From assembly GCA_951812925.1 (NCBI GenBank), contig OX638368.1:83806909-83870908 (forward strand): DNA of 64,000 nt, read 5' to 3'. The notes beneath the pieces are model-generated. The model was not told where the DNA came from, searched no databases, and was given only the letters and a program-made list of their open reading frames with translations. Positions 21,718 through 31,457 of this stretch are shown here, piece by piece (within the stretch, counting starts at the first letter, position 1; every line of letters begins with the position of its first letter). Position numbers and translations under genes: made by a program. The stretch comes from Calliopum simillimum. Its lineage: Eukaryota > Arthropoda > Insecta > Diptera > Lauxaniidae.

Positions 21718-22620
21718 GGGTAAGGGAGGGAAATATGGACTACGTGGGTAATATGGACCACACGGTTATTTTCCACTGCGTACATAGGATTTACCGTTAT
21801 TCATGTTCAAACTTAACGCTAATATCTAAAGCTTATAATAGTGCAATTTTAACGTTCGGTGAAGTCGCATCTTTCTGTTAAGTTGTTTTTTCTAAAAAAA
21901 AGATCAGTGATAATTTTTTTCTAGTGAGTATATTTCATTATTGCACTTTAAAGACATCGTGTTTTTAAATAACTGGTTAATTATATAAAGTCGGTGAATA
22001 CTATTTATTATTTATGAGCACAATTTAGTTCATTAACCGCAAGACTTTTTGATCAAAAACCACTTATTTCACCAATGCGTGCTATGGGTAATATGGACCA
22101 CCAAAGAAAAAAGCCTCAAAAACAAATGTTTTAATCATCTTTTTCAGATGGGGAATCTAGCTGCAGATTTCATGACGATTCTGATGGTCATTATTTGTAA
22201 TTCGTTAACTACAAAGGAAAAAAAGATGAAAAGTGCATATAATGTAATACCTTTTACTCAGAAGATCGCCGTGGCGAATTTTGGGTTGAATGTGTAATCT
22301 GACGTTCTTGGAATCATGAAAAATGTGCCGGATGTGGAAGTGACGTTTTTATATGCAACTTCTGTACCAAATAAACATGTGGGGCAATATGGACTATATA
22401 GTCCATATAACACTACACTTTTTTTTTATCTTCATTTTGAGTATTTTCAGTTTTTTAATTTTTTTTCTTTATCCTGGTGAGATATTTATCTAAAAGTGAA
22501 TCAGAATAAAGGTAAATTGTTTCTTTTAATGAATGGCATAAAATTAATTGTTTTATTTTATGTTTTTTGAGTTTTATTTGAAAAAGAAAGATTGGTGGTC
22601 CATATTTCCCTCCCTTACCC
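21718..22620 (+). mobile_element. pogo-like non-autonomous element, GGGTAAGGGAGGG ends
   Basis: GGGTAAGGGAGGGAAATATGG opens the element and its complement closes it. TA flanks both sides, and the second copy of the host element preserves the empty site (CAGTAGTACATACTG at about 57514-57528). The phrase GGTAATATGGACCA recurs at 21748 and 22087. A zinc-finger remnant lies near the 3' end (22264-22374). It is an internal-deletion derivative of a larger transposon. Confidence 0.75.
22264..22374 (+). pseudogene. Zinc-finger C-terminus of a pogo-like transposase, one stop
   Basis: The reading frame gives DRRGEFWVECVI, a TGA where a Cys is expected, then RSWNHEKCAGCGSDVFICNF and CTK before TAA. The CxxC-W-H-xx-C...CxxC spacing is that of the PHD-like finger found at the C-terminus of many insect pogo/Jerky-type DDE transposases. 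The stop replaces the second Cys of the first CxxC pair (TGA for TGC/TGT). Confidence 0.65.
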
Positions 22621-23450
22621 TACATACTGACTCAATATTTCCCTGTTTTGGGTGTAATTTTTGTACCTATTTTAGAAAAGGGCAAAAATTACCCACATGT
22701 GGGGGTCAAACATGGTTAAAAGTTTCTAAAAAAATATTCCCCGCAATATCCTGCATAAGTTTGCTGAACACATAATACACCTCAAATGTAAGGATCATAT
22801 AGTTAAATTCATCGATTTAACACAAGAATGCGGTATTTTTGTTTTTTTCATATACAGTGGAAAAAAAAACTTAAAAAATCGATTAAAAAAAAATGTGACG
22901 TGCTGGAGAAAAACCACGAGACACGGGTATTTTTTTTTAACGTCTACTTTAAGAATTTTTTGGATTTTCTCAAGTGTTTTTTTTTTGTGTCGAACGGTGT
23001 TATTGATGCAAAATATGGCTCAAAATATTTTAAAAAAAATGCGATTTAATTTTTGCAAATGCCTTATCAGGTTAAAAAGATATAGCGTTTAAAGTAAAAT
23101 AAGTACTCAAAAATTCCTATAAAAGTACCTTCAAGCTCGTTGCGGAATATCTAAACGCAATTTTTTTTTGGTTCCAAAGCACTTTTTGTAATCCGCAGGA
23201 TCCAAGGATTCAGAAAAGTCACGCGCACCTTGACTTTTTAACACTTTCGGATTTTGGACCACTCTACTATACATGCAATAATTTTACCTTATTATACTTT
23301 AACATAATTTTATGTTAAAAACTAATTGATTTTTATTTAATTGAACTTTTAGTCATATATTTGCAAAGATCGATTTACATATAAATCTATCAATGCATTT
23401 TTTCTAACACATAATTATGACAAATGAAGGAACGGATTAAAAACACGGCT

Positions 23451-23497
23451 ATAGTGACATATGTTTCGTCTTTCGCCACAAAGACTCATCAGACTAT
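23451..23497 (-). ncRNA. Hammerhead ribozyme motif (type I, minimal stem III)
   Basis: On the minus strand the order is ATAGT (stem I, 23497-23493), CTGATGA (core), GTCTTT-GTGGCG-AAAGAC (6-bp stem II with 6-nt loop), GAAA (core), ACA-TA-TGT (stem III, counting the last A of GAAA), C (cleavage after GUC, 23456), and ACTAT (stem I, 23455-23451). All invariant core bases and three helices are present in 47 nt. Such short-stem-III hammerheads are known from Penelope-like elements and retrozymes and often act as dimers. Here the motif overlaps the degenerate end of a hAT transposase. Activity is untested. Confidence 0.75.
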
Positions 23498-23733
23498 TTT
23501 AGATCTAAATTTATTACGTATATAACCTGCACACGAAAAGCATCTTTCTGATTCAACACTTGTTGGTTGAATTGAAGAAAGATAATCGAAAGTTTTCTGG
23601 AGGAAATAACCCCTATCACCACATTACAAAATATATCAATTTCTTTCATTAAAACGTCGGATAAATTATAAGACTTTCTAGAAAACAAATTTTTTGAAGT
23701 GGTATTCAAAACTAGATTTAATTTTTCTTTCAA
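23498..23733 (-). pseudogene. hAT transposase C-terminal dimerisation domain, frameshifted
   Basis: The minus strand gives LMKEIDIF, a frame change, then GDRGYFLQKTFDYLSSIQ, PTSVESERCFSCAGYIRN and KFRSK. PTSVESER-FS-AGYI-NK-RS is the core of the hAT dimerisation domain. A second frame change follows; the next words could be SDESL, also typical of hAT, and lie within the hammerhead motif. The N-terminal and catalytic parts are absent. Confidence 0.7.
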
Positions 23734-23885
23734 AATTATTGATGAGTTTACTTTAACTGTATGGCTATTGTCCTCAATTTTGCAAGAAGATTCAGTTTCA
23801 AATCTGGAGAGAATACGTTTTATCTCTACTTTAATGCGATTTAACGGCTTTGTCGTGGATGAAAGCTACTTCTTTTGCCAATTTT

Positions 23886-24794
23886 CTAATCTAATAAATC
23901 GTCAACATAATGATGGCTTATGACGGACGCTGCAGCCCTTGGAAACTTTTTCTCATTATCTAATGCATTTTTATTTTTGATATATTGCGCAGAGCTGGGA
24001 GAACATGCAGCACCAAAAGTCATTACCTGCATAACGTAGACATCAGGGTTTCTCTGAGTTTCATTACTGCGCCAAAGGGATCTCTGTGCATTTTGATCTT
24101 CTTCTCGAATTTTTACTTGGTGGAACATTTCCTTAATATCTGCACATATTGCAATCTTCCTTAAGCGAAAACCATATAAGACCGATATAAGTGGTGTCAT
24201 CAAGTCGAGGCCTTTTAAAAGTAATGAATTTAATGAAACTCCACGTACCTTTGCAGCAGCATCCCAAACGAGTCGAATTTTGCCTGGCTTGTTTGGGTTA
24301 ACAACTGTGAGTATGGGAAGATACCATGTACTTTTGTTGCATTGTGTTGCTTCTTTTGTAGACAATTTCTTTGCGTAGCCCTTTTCAACTAAATTTTCGA
24401 TTTGTCGTGTTATAATTGGCACTTGATCACTATTAAGCATCTTTTCTAGGCATTGAAGACGTCTCATGGCCATCGGATAGCTATCTGGAACTACAGGATT
24501 TTCGTTCTTCCATATCAAGCCAGTTTCAAATCGATTACCAATACGTTTTGTTGTTGATTGCATGACAAAATTTGCACGTTTTATTTCTGGTGAGACAATG
24601 GTCTTGCGTCCAACGTTTTCAAGAGACAGGTACTCAGATACTATTTTTTGAAGCTTTTCCATTTCAAATTCGCAATCGCAGTATTGTATGTTGTGGTAGG
24701 AAAGAGTTTGTCCTTGATTAGAATCACCTCCATGTAACACCCATCCAAGCCGAGTTTTAGAAGCATACGGCTCATTTGCTTTACCTTCAACCAC
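23886..24794 (-). CDS. BEL element reverse transcriptase, truncated
   Basis: 302 codons in the frame after the protease. Landmarks: ASKTRLGWVLHGG, GLIWKNENPVVPDSYPMA, KIRLVWDAAAKVRGVSLN, ADIKEMFHQVKIREEDQNAQ, TFGAACSPSSAQYI and HHYVDDLLD, the catalytic YVDD box. The frame stops right after YVDDLLD; another frame continues briefly with LAKEVAFIHDKAV. Later RT, RNase H and integrase are absent, so it cannot transpose alone. Confidence 0.85.
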   Translation of the reverse strand: MVEGKANEPYASKTRLGWVLHGGDSNQGQTLSYHNIQYCDCEFEMEKLQKIVSEYLSLENVGRKTIVSPEIKRANFVMQSTTKRIGNRFETGLIWKNENPVVPDSYPMAMRRLQCLEKMLNSDQVPIITRQIENLVEKGYAKKLSTKEATQCNKSTWYLPILTVVNPNKPGKIRLVWDAAAKVRGVSLNSLLLKGLDLMTPLISVLYGFRLRKIAICADIKEMFHQVKIREEDQNAQRSLWRSNETQRNPDVYVMQVMTFGAACSPSSAQYIKNKNALDNEKKFPRAAASVISHHYVDDLLD

Positions 24795-25385
24795 TTATAG
24801 TGTTTTACAAACGTAGCCATTGTAGAGTCCTATCAGAATTGCTGGAACTGCATTACTGTACGTTGATATTGGAATATTCTTGAAATGTTTATATGATAAT
24901 AAATTTTCTAGTTCTTTGCATTGAACTGGTAATAATAATTTATTATCTGTATAAACATTCAGCAAATCATATTTTCTTGCACTTGTAGTACACGCAGAAA
25001 TCTGTATGCTGACTTTCATTGAATCTTTTTCTATCCGTGATGTATCTGATGTCCATTTCAAACACAGATTGTTAACATCACTTTTCAGGCCCAACTGCAG
25101 AGCAACGCTTTTTTCTAGAAGAGTCACATTCGAACCATCATCCAAAAAGGCAAACGTATCAATGCTTCGATCTTTCGAGTGCAATGTCACTGGTTGAATT
25201 TTAAAATAAGTTTTGGTTCCATTAAAACTGGAGTGGGTAGTAACCTGAATAGGGTTTTGAATGAACTTGTGTAGCAATTTATGATGCCTTGCCTCACAAC
25301 CTTGTAAGGAACATTTTTCTTCAGTACAGCGGAAATTGCCATGTTTCTTCAGACATATCCGACATAATTTAAACTTACGAACCAC
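24795..25385 (-). CDS. BEL element zinc-finger and aspartic protease segment
   Basis: 196 codons. A Cys/His cluster (CRICLKKHGNFRC, then CSLQGCEARHHKLLH) precedes an aspartic protease core (TFAFLDDGSNVTLLE), as in DUF1758. It ends VCKTL and a stop, directly before the reverse transcriptase frame. In intact elements this is one pol reading frame, so the stop is a lesion. Confidence 0.85.
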   Translation of the reverse strand: MVRKFKLCRICLKKHGNFRCTEEKCSLQGCEARHHKLLHKFIQNPIQVTTHSSFNGTKTYFKIQPVTLHSKDRSIDTFAFLDDGSNVTLLEKSVALQLGLKSDVNNLCLKWTSDTSRIEKDSMKVSIQISACTTSARKYDLLNVYTDNKLLLPVQCKELENLLSYKHFKNIPISTYSNAVPAILIGLYNGYVCKTL

Positions 25386-25400
25386 ATCCTATCCTTCAGC

Positions 25401-26150
25401 TTACTTCATGTTGGAAAATTTTTCACATACATTGATTAAATGCTGCTTTTCACGCAGGATACATCTATTGTTGAATGCTGGTATTTTTTTAGCTTCGTGC
25501 TCATGAAAGTTGCCATTTACTTTTGTGAACAAAATAGAAGGAGTTACCAATGTTACAGCTTCTGCAAGATCAAAAAGCCATTTTGAAAAAGTAGATATGT
25601 TTGATTCTTGATTTCTGCAATGCATTGCCCAATTAAGCTTTGCCTGAGCCGGTAGTTTTTCCACGATCTCTGGGAGTAACAAAGGATTGTTCAAATGTAT
25701 CTCCAATCCAGAGGCTTCTAATGTTGAACATAAGTTTCTTACCACGATGGCGTAACTCACAAGGGATTCAAGTTTCTCTGGCTTGAGGACCGGTTCAGCA
25801 CGAATCTTGTCCAGAATTGTATTAAAAATAGTTTCTGGTCGTCCAAAAATCATTTTCAATGTTCGAATCACCTCTAAAACATTTTTTGGAAGCAAAAGGT
25901 GGCAGCTAACAGCATCTAAAGCTTTTCCTTTTGGACACTTTTGAAGACGTAAAAGTTTTTCGGAATCAGTATATCCACACATGTTAGTGCTTTCTACAAA
26001 AGAGCTGTAGAAGAGAGGACAGTCTTCAGGCTTTCCATTAAAAATCGGTAGCTCTTTTGAAACAGCTTGACGTGCAATTAATTGTCCTGACGTTAATTTA
26101 TTTTCCATTGGTTCCTTTTTAGGGACCTTGAAGATCCATTCTTGTACCAT
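25401..26150 (-). CDS. BEL element gag segment (DUF1759-like)
   Basis: 249 codons. ELPIFNGKPEDCPLFYSSF, LLRLQKCPKGKALDAV, FGRPETIFNTILDKI and LPAQAKLNWAMHC are the conserved signposts of BEL/Pao gag (DUF1759). It ends in a stop just before the zinc-finger/protease segment. The copy at 30645-31394 differs by one residue (K to N). Confidence 0.85.
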   Translation of the reverse strand: MVQEWIFKVPKKEPMENKLTSGQLIARQAVSKELPIFNGKPEDCPLFYSSFVESTNMCGYTDSEKLLRLQKCPKGKALDAVSCHLLLPKNVLEVIRTLKMIFGRPETIFNTILDKIRAEPVLKPEKLESLVSYAIVVRNLCSTLEASGLEIHLNNPLLLPEIVEKLPAQAKLNWAMHCRNQESNISTFSKWLFDLAEAVTLVTPSILFTKVNGNFHEHEAKKIPAFNNRCILREKQHLINVCEKFSNMK

Positions 26151-26213
26151 TTTAGATTTTCCACTCGTTACGCTTTTATTTTCACTGCAACCTTTTTGGG
26201 ATAGTGCAAGAAT

Positions 26214-26549
26214 TTAAAATTTATTTTCCAAATACTTCTTTTCAAGATTCTTTTCTTCCTCAAGACGTTCGAGTTCTAGATTTCGTCTTCGCTGCTCTGA
26301 GGACGCATTGGAGTGCACTGATGCAATGATTGTTTTAGCACTTTTTCCATCGCATTCATTTTCAGCTGCATTGCATTCGCATTTGGAACACTTCCAGGGT
26401 CGATTAGCCACAGAATCGTTTACTCCAGCGCAGGAATAGTGGTACCATGTATCACATACATCGCATTGGACCATCTCCGGCGAATCTTCCATTTGACATT
26501 GGCCACAGGAATTGCGGTTTTTTTGAGTTGGTGAATGGCAAATTATCAT
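26214..26549 (-). CDS. BEL element N-terminal PHD-finger segment
   Basis: 111 codons with NSCGQCQMEDSPEMVQC, DVCDTWYHYSCAGV and RPWKCSKC: a C4HC3 PHD finger of the kind that begins many insect BEL polyproteins. A basic/acidic coil follows (SEQRRRNLELERLEEEK). A stop separates it from the gag part, so the original frame is broken or joined across 26151-26213. Confidence 0.8.
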   Translation of the reverse strand: MIICHSPTQKNRNSCGQCQMEDSPEMVQCDVCDTWYHYSCAGVNDSVANRPWKCSKCECNAAENECDGKSAKTIIASVHSNASSEQRRRNLELERLEEEKNLEKKYLENKF

Positions 26550-26720
26550 TTTTTATAATAATTTTGAAGAATGTTCAAAAGAAAACAGTTTTTCCAATTT
26601 TTGAAAGTTTTTTTATTAAAATTAAAAGTTTACTTCAAAATTATTAGTGTTTTAGACAAGTTTTCTTTTGAAATTGAAAAATTAAATTCAATTTCTATTT
26701 GGTGTTTCTCCGTTTCTCCG

Positions 26721-26955
26721 ACGATGTTGCCACCCATATTTTTTTAGATATACTTAATTCAATGCGGGAAAGTACTTTTTGGAGATCGAAAGTACTTTTT
26801 CAATCAGCCACACTTACTAAAAAAATAAAATAGCCCAACAGTCCGTGACACCTTGTGGAAAATCGTGGTGTCACAAAAATCTAATATTTTTTCGGTGTCA
26901 CAGACAAAAACTAAGTGTCACATGTGACACCGAAAGTGTCACAATGGCAACGCTG
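26721..26955. mobile_element. hAT right-end fragment
   Basis: ACGATGTTGCCACCCATAT through GTCACAATGGCAACGCTG matches the right end of the hAT element at 58068-62643 (62409-62643) with only a few differences. It includes the palindrome GTGTCACATGTGACAC. No partner left end is seen nearby, so this is a solo end next to the BEL copy. Confidence 0.75.
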
Positions 26956-28850
26956 TAAACTATCGATTTTTTCCTAATAATTTAATAAATTTCAAGAACG
27001 CATTTTTTATTTTTTTAATAAAATGAGTATCATTTAAATGGTATTATAATAAGGGACCGTTCATAAAGGACGTCACGGCTTGAGGAGGAGGGGGTTCTAG
27101 CATAATGCGACGATTTGTGACAGGGAGGGGGTTCATGAAAATGTAACGTCCTAACGTCCGGAATAATAATTCTAATTGAGTATCTTTCCAGCCAAAAACT
27201 TTCCTATTCCATACGATTAATTTTACCCTTCAGTCCAAAAACATCTCGAGTCGAAAATTTGTCAATCATGTCACATATATTTCGCTTCAAATTTTTCCCT
27301 CAAAAACACATAGTTTGTTACATGTCCCGGAGCCATCTTACCCAATGCAGTCCGCCACGGCTAGCTTGTGGTTTACAGGGGGGAGTCCTAACCTGCTGCA
27401 ATGAGTCGCGGGAGCAACAATAATTGTACTTCCGACTTCCGCCGGAAATACAATTTGAAATTTAAATAAAAACTCAAACACCTTAAAAAAAAACCCTAAA
27501 AAAGAAAACCCCATGATCACAAAAAAAAAAACAATCATACAACTATCCCCACCACCATTTTGAATTGTACCGCACGACCACCATTTTAATTCCTACGCGC
27601 CAAAATCAACCCAAGCCAACCCATAAAGTCCCCAATTGACCACCATCAGTACCCCCATCTTCAAAGAATTTTACTCCATATTTTTTTTCAAAAACCGCTT
27701 AATTTATTTCTACACAAGACCATTAGAATCTTTGGTCAACTCACTATAACGCTGGAGACATTAAAAAAAAATAAGTTATTGTAAATAGCCCCTAAAAGTT
27801 TTTTCTCTTTACTGAAAATTTGTTTAACATGGTTCTATGACCTTTTGAAAAATCACTCCTCAGTTCATTTTCATAAAAAAATACTGAAATATTTGATGTC
27901 GAAGTTTGGCGAACGTTGCAAATAAATATATATAAAATAAGAGTTAATGAAAAATCCTTATTTTAAACACTAGTGTATTCTGCACCCAAATCAATAAATT
28001 ACAAAGTTATGATTACTATCTGTGGTTTTTGACAAAACAACCTAATTCGAAACTGACGAAGTATATTCGAATTTTATATTTATGACTAAAATTATGCAAA
28101 AATGTTTAATTTTGACAAAAATATTTTTGTTAAAAGTACTTAGATATTACTCTAATAATTCTTCTTCCAATAGTTGAGTATTTGGTAAATTTGTGTAAGC
28201 TTGTTCGTAAAATCTCAGTACCAATATCAAAGGTATAACAACAACAATTTGTTTACTTAATTAAGTCTTTAGCTTGTATCAGAGCTGAGCAAGTAGAGAC
28301 CTCCAAACGATTTTGACATCTAGTTTTTATCAAGTTTTATTCAGAAAATATTCTCCGCACATTTGCAGAAGAAATCTCAATTTATAAAATTCCCTGTGCA
28401 ATTCTGTATATATTTCCATCTTTTCTCCTAGTTAATTTTTTAATACATGCTACAATAATCCTACATGTCCCAGAGAAGTATTTTGTGCGTTGCTATAGCA
28501 AGTTTACATACTAATTACACAAAAAATTGCGAAAGGACTTTTTCGAGCCGAAAGTACTTCAGTACTTTTGTAAAGTCAATAGTACCAAAAAAAGTACGAT
28601 TCCACTACAAATATCATCCCTGACACGAATACAGGAAAAGCGACATAGTAGGCGGCTTGGGTCGCCATTATAATTTGCTACCAGTGTTGCCGAAATACTC
28701 AGATAGTCTCCAAACCGGAAAAATACTCCCTTTTTTCATCTTTATATTTAAATGAATTTTTTTGCACATTTTCCAAATAGATTTCCAAAAAGGTGCATAA
28801 TTTGTATGACAGGGCTATCACATGCAATATAAATGCATTTGAAGAGTGAC
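26956..28850. repeat. Repeat-rich gap with transposon-end fragments
   Basis: At 27052-27080, GGGACCGTTCATAAAGGACG with GTCACGG looks like a DNA-transposon terminus; no partner was found. 27719-27862 (TTAGAATCTTTGGTCAACTC to GAAAAATCACTCCTCA) matches the right end of the 58025-62888 MITE. 28765-28850 shares GGGCTATCACATGCAATATA-type sequence with 39240-39310. No gene is recognised. Confidence 0.5.
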
Positions 28851-28853
28851 TTA

Positions 28854-29140
28854 AGCCCAAGATACAATTGTGCGGGAAGCTACAAAAAGCGTCAAGCGCC
28901 ATACCGAAACAACAATATGATTTTGACAAACAAATGACTTCAACGCAACGCTCTTTGTTTCTTTTTTTACTTTTCTGCAGCTAACTTCACTCCAAAACGC
29001 TTTGTCAAAATTGGAAATTCGAATAGCTGAGCGTTGAGCGTTGGCAATTTCGGTATGCGCCATACAAATTGTATGTACATGAGAAACTTTTGACAGTAAA
29101 AAATCGCTGACGCTCCAATTTAGGTATGGCAGTTTGGTTT
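28854..29140. mobile_element. MITE, GCCCAAGATACAATTGTG family, copy 2
   Basis: The left end AGCCCAAGATACAATTGTG follows TTA. GCGCCATACCGAAA near 28888 and TTTCGGTATGCGCCATAC near 29050 are inverted. The right end is degraded and its position is approximate. Confidence 0.55.
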
Positions 29141-29513
29141 GGTCCTCCTCCTCGGGGGGTCCATCTATCATTCCTTTTGGACATGTTTCAAATTTAATTT
29201 AATTTTTGTTATTTTAATTCGTTCACTTTCACTTTTATTTTTCTTTACAAATTTTTTCAAGATTTTGTCAATCATTCGGCTTGCGATTTTTAAAATGAAT
29301 GATATATATACAATATATAATAATGTTATTGTATATTCCGCAAAATTTCAAATATTTGCAAAATTTGCTCCATTTTGAAGCGAAATCCTACTTTTTTTTT
29401 CAAACATTTCAAAACGACAGCACTAGAAAAAGAAACCATCATTAATTTAAAATATGTGGAGCGAAGCAGTGCGAATTTGAATTTAAATTTAAAAATTTAA
29501 CTTAAAAAAGAAA

Positions 29514-29889
29514 ATGTCCGGAAGAGGAATGCCCGTGTAAGTAAAATTTACTTTAAAATTATTTTTTATAATAAATTAATTTTTCCCTTTTTTTCAGGAT
29601 AAACTTCTACAATGGAAGGGCGCATATAGAGCGCCCAAGCCGCGGTCCCAACAGGAATAGAAGGACGCAAAACTTAAACCATTTCAACCACTACAACCAA
29701 TACCAGTCGAACATGGAAGAAAATGTTCGTGAAATAATGATGCGGGTAGAAAATCTGGAAGAAGAAAATAAACGCCTCAAAGAAGACAATGAGCATCTGA
29801 ACAAGGACTTGGACAAGCTTTGGTTTGATTTCGGAAAGCTAACTGAGGAGCTGGAAGATGTGAAAAAATTGCAGGGGGGAATGGGGTGA
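29514..29889 (+). CDS. Small two-exon coiled-coil protein, family unknown
   Basis: Exon 1 (29514-29536) encodes MSGRGMPV and ends CCCGT|GTAAGTAAA. The 61-bp intron closes with a pyrimidine run and TTTTTTCAG, and exon 2 (29598-29889) continues in frame to TGA. The 104-residue product has a basic N-terminal part (HIERPSRGPNRNRRTQN), an N/H/Y/Q-rich stretch, then a heptad coiled coil (MRVENLEEENKRLKEDNEHL and on to LTEELEDVKKLQ). Good splice sites, a short fly-sized intron, higher GC than its surroundings and AATAAA at about 29928 support a real gene. I recognise no family; it could also be an ORF of an unknown element. Confidence 0.6.
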
Positions 29890-30045
29890 AAATTTTTACT
29901 AAAAATATTTCAAATATTTTATAAAGAAAATAAAAAAATGTATTAATTTCTTTGTTGTTTTTTTATTTTTTTTGGAAATGAGTATATAATAGATACGTGA
30001 ATATTTTTATGCTATACACGAAGGTTTCCGAAGACCACCCGAAGG

Positions 30046-30600
30046 GAAAATATCTATGGCGGACTATCAACAAGCTTTAAGTGATAGTTTCTTGGAATAC
30101 CCGAATGTGTTCCAAGGTCACCCGAAGGCTTCATAGTCAAAACGAAGAAAATCTAGGTATACGAGAGGGAAAATATCTATGGCGGACTATCAACAAGCTT
30201 TAAGTGATAGTTTCTTGGAATACCCGAATGTGTTCCAAGGTCACCCGAAGGCTTCATAGTCAAAACGAAGAAAATCTAGGTATACGAGAGGGAAAATATC
30301 TATGGCGGACTATCAACAAGCTTTAAGTGATAGTTTCTTGGAATACCCGAATGTGTTCCAAGGTCACCCGAAGGCTTCATAGTCAAAACGAAGAAAATCT
30401 AGGTATACGAGAGGGAAAATATCTATGGCGGACTATCAACAAGCTTTAAGTGATAGTTTCTTGGAATACCCGAATGTGTTCCAAGGTCACCCGAAGGCTT
30501 CATAGTCAAAACGAAGAAAATCTAGGTATCCGAGATGGGAAAAATCTATGGCGAACTATCAACAAATTTTAATTGATAATTTTTCGGAATACCCGAAGGT
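30046..30600. repeat. 123-bp tandem satellite, four identical copies plus a diverged one
   Basis: Units start at 30046, 30169, 30292 and 30415, spaced exactly 123 bp and essentially identical. A diverged partial unit follows to 30600. Each contains CACCCGAAGGCTTCATAGTC and ATCTATGGCGGACTATCAAC. A decayed array of the same unit lies inverted at 49630-50010. The array directly abuts the BEL duplicate. Confidence 0.9.
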
Positions 30601-30644
30601 TCCCGACATAATTTAAACTTACGAACCACATCCTATCCTTCAGC

Positions 30645-31394
30645 TTACTTCATGTTGGAAAATTTTTCACATACATTGATTAAATGCTGCTTTTCACGCA
30701 GGATACATCTATTGTTGAATGCTGGTATTTTTTTAGCTTCGTGCTCATGAAAGTTGCCATTTACTTTTGTGAACAAAATAGAAGGAGTTACCAATGTTAC
30801 AGCTTCTGCAAGATCAAAAAGCCATTTTGAAAAAGTAGATATGTTTGATTCTTGATTTCTGCAATGCATTGCCCAATTAAGCTTTGCCTGAGCCGGTAGT
30901 TTTTCCACGATCTCTGGGAGTAACAAAGGATTGTTCAAATGTATCTCCAATCCAGAGGCTTCTAATGTTGAACATAAGTTTCTTACCACGATGGCGTAAC
31001 TCACAAGGGATTCAAGTTTCTCTGGCTTGAGGACCGGTTCAGCACGAATCTTGTCCAGAATTGTATTAAAAATAGTTTCTGGTCGTCCAAAAATCATTTT
31101 CAATGTTCGAATCACCTCTAAAACATTTTTTGGAAGCAAAAGGTGGCAGCTAACAGCATCTAAAGCTTTTCCTTTTGGACACTTTTGAAGACGTAAAAGG
31201 TTTTCGGAATCAGTATATCCACACATGTTAGTGCTTTCTACAAAAGAGCTGTAGAAGAGAGGACAGTCTTCAGGCTTTCCATTAAAAATCGGTAGCTCTT
31301 TTGAAACAGCTTGACGTGCAATTAATTGTCCTGACGTTAATTTATTTTCCATTGGTTCCTTTTTAGGGACCTTGAAGATCCATTCTTGTACCAT
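30645..31394 (-). CDS. BEL gag segment, second copy
   Basis: 249 codons, identical to the 25401-26150 copy except Asn for Lys in TDSENLLRLQKC. It is cut off from protease and polymerase. Confidence 0.8.
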   Translation of the reverse strand: MVQEWIFKVPKKEPMENKLTSGQLIARQAVSKELPIFNGKPEDCPLFYSSFVESTNMCGYTDSENLLRLQKCPKGKALDAVSCHLLLPKNVLEVIRTLKMIFGRPETIFNTILDKIRAEPVLKPEKLESLVSYAIVVRNLCSTLEASGLEIHLNNPLLLPEIVEKLPAQAKLNWAMHCRNQESNISTFSKWLFDLAEAVTLVTPSILFTKVNGNFHEHEAKKIPAFNNRCILREKQHLINVCEKFSNMK

Positions 31395-31457
31395 TTTAGA
31401 TTTTCCACTCGTTACGCTTTTATTTTCACTGCAACCTTTTTGGGATAGTGCAAGAAT

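Larger units (their letters stand above)
20824..22999. mobile_element. CACTG-ended foldback, TTA target duplication, copy 1
   Basis: The left end is CACTGTGGAACAA and the right end, inverted, is CACCGTTCGACA. TTA lies directly outside both (20821-20823, 23000-23002). Without the 903-bp insertion it is about 1.27 kb. Arms include AAAATCCAAAAAATTC, ACCCGTGTCTCGTGG, and ACCCACATGTGGGGGTC-type blocks. A second copy is at 52643-57892. CACTG ends with 3-bp duplications fit animal EnSpm/CACTA-like elements, but no transposase is present. Confidence 0.65.
19232..23264. mobile_element. Outer foldback element, GAGTGGTCC ends, TA target duplication
   Basis: It starts GAGTGGTCCAAATTTTG and ends with GGACCACTC, each flanked by TA (19230-19231, 23265-23266). 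About 270 bp of each arm pair, including AAAGTCAAGGTGCGCG, TTGGATCCTGC and TTCCGCAACGAGCTTGAA. The interior has been invaded by at least three further elements. It has no transposase. Confidence 0.75.
23837..26701 (-). mobile_element. BEL/Pao LTR retrotransposon, partial and decayed
   Basis: Minus-strand order: PHD finger, gag, zinc-finger plus protease, reverse transcriptase, ending soon after the YxDD box. RNase H, integrase and both LTRs are missing. The 5' part (25359-26701) is duplicated at 30603-31945. The 3' side breaks into hAT transposase sequence, and the 5' side joins unmatched bases and then a hAT end at 26721. Confidence 0.85.

Noticed and set aside
27338..27538. A small membrane protein on the minus strand
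   Set aside because: The hydrophobic part is encoded by poly-A/T runs; no family match, splice sites or context support it.
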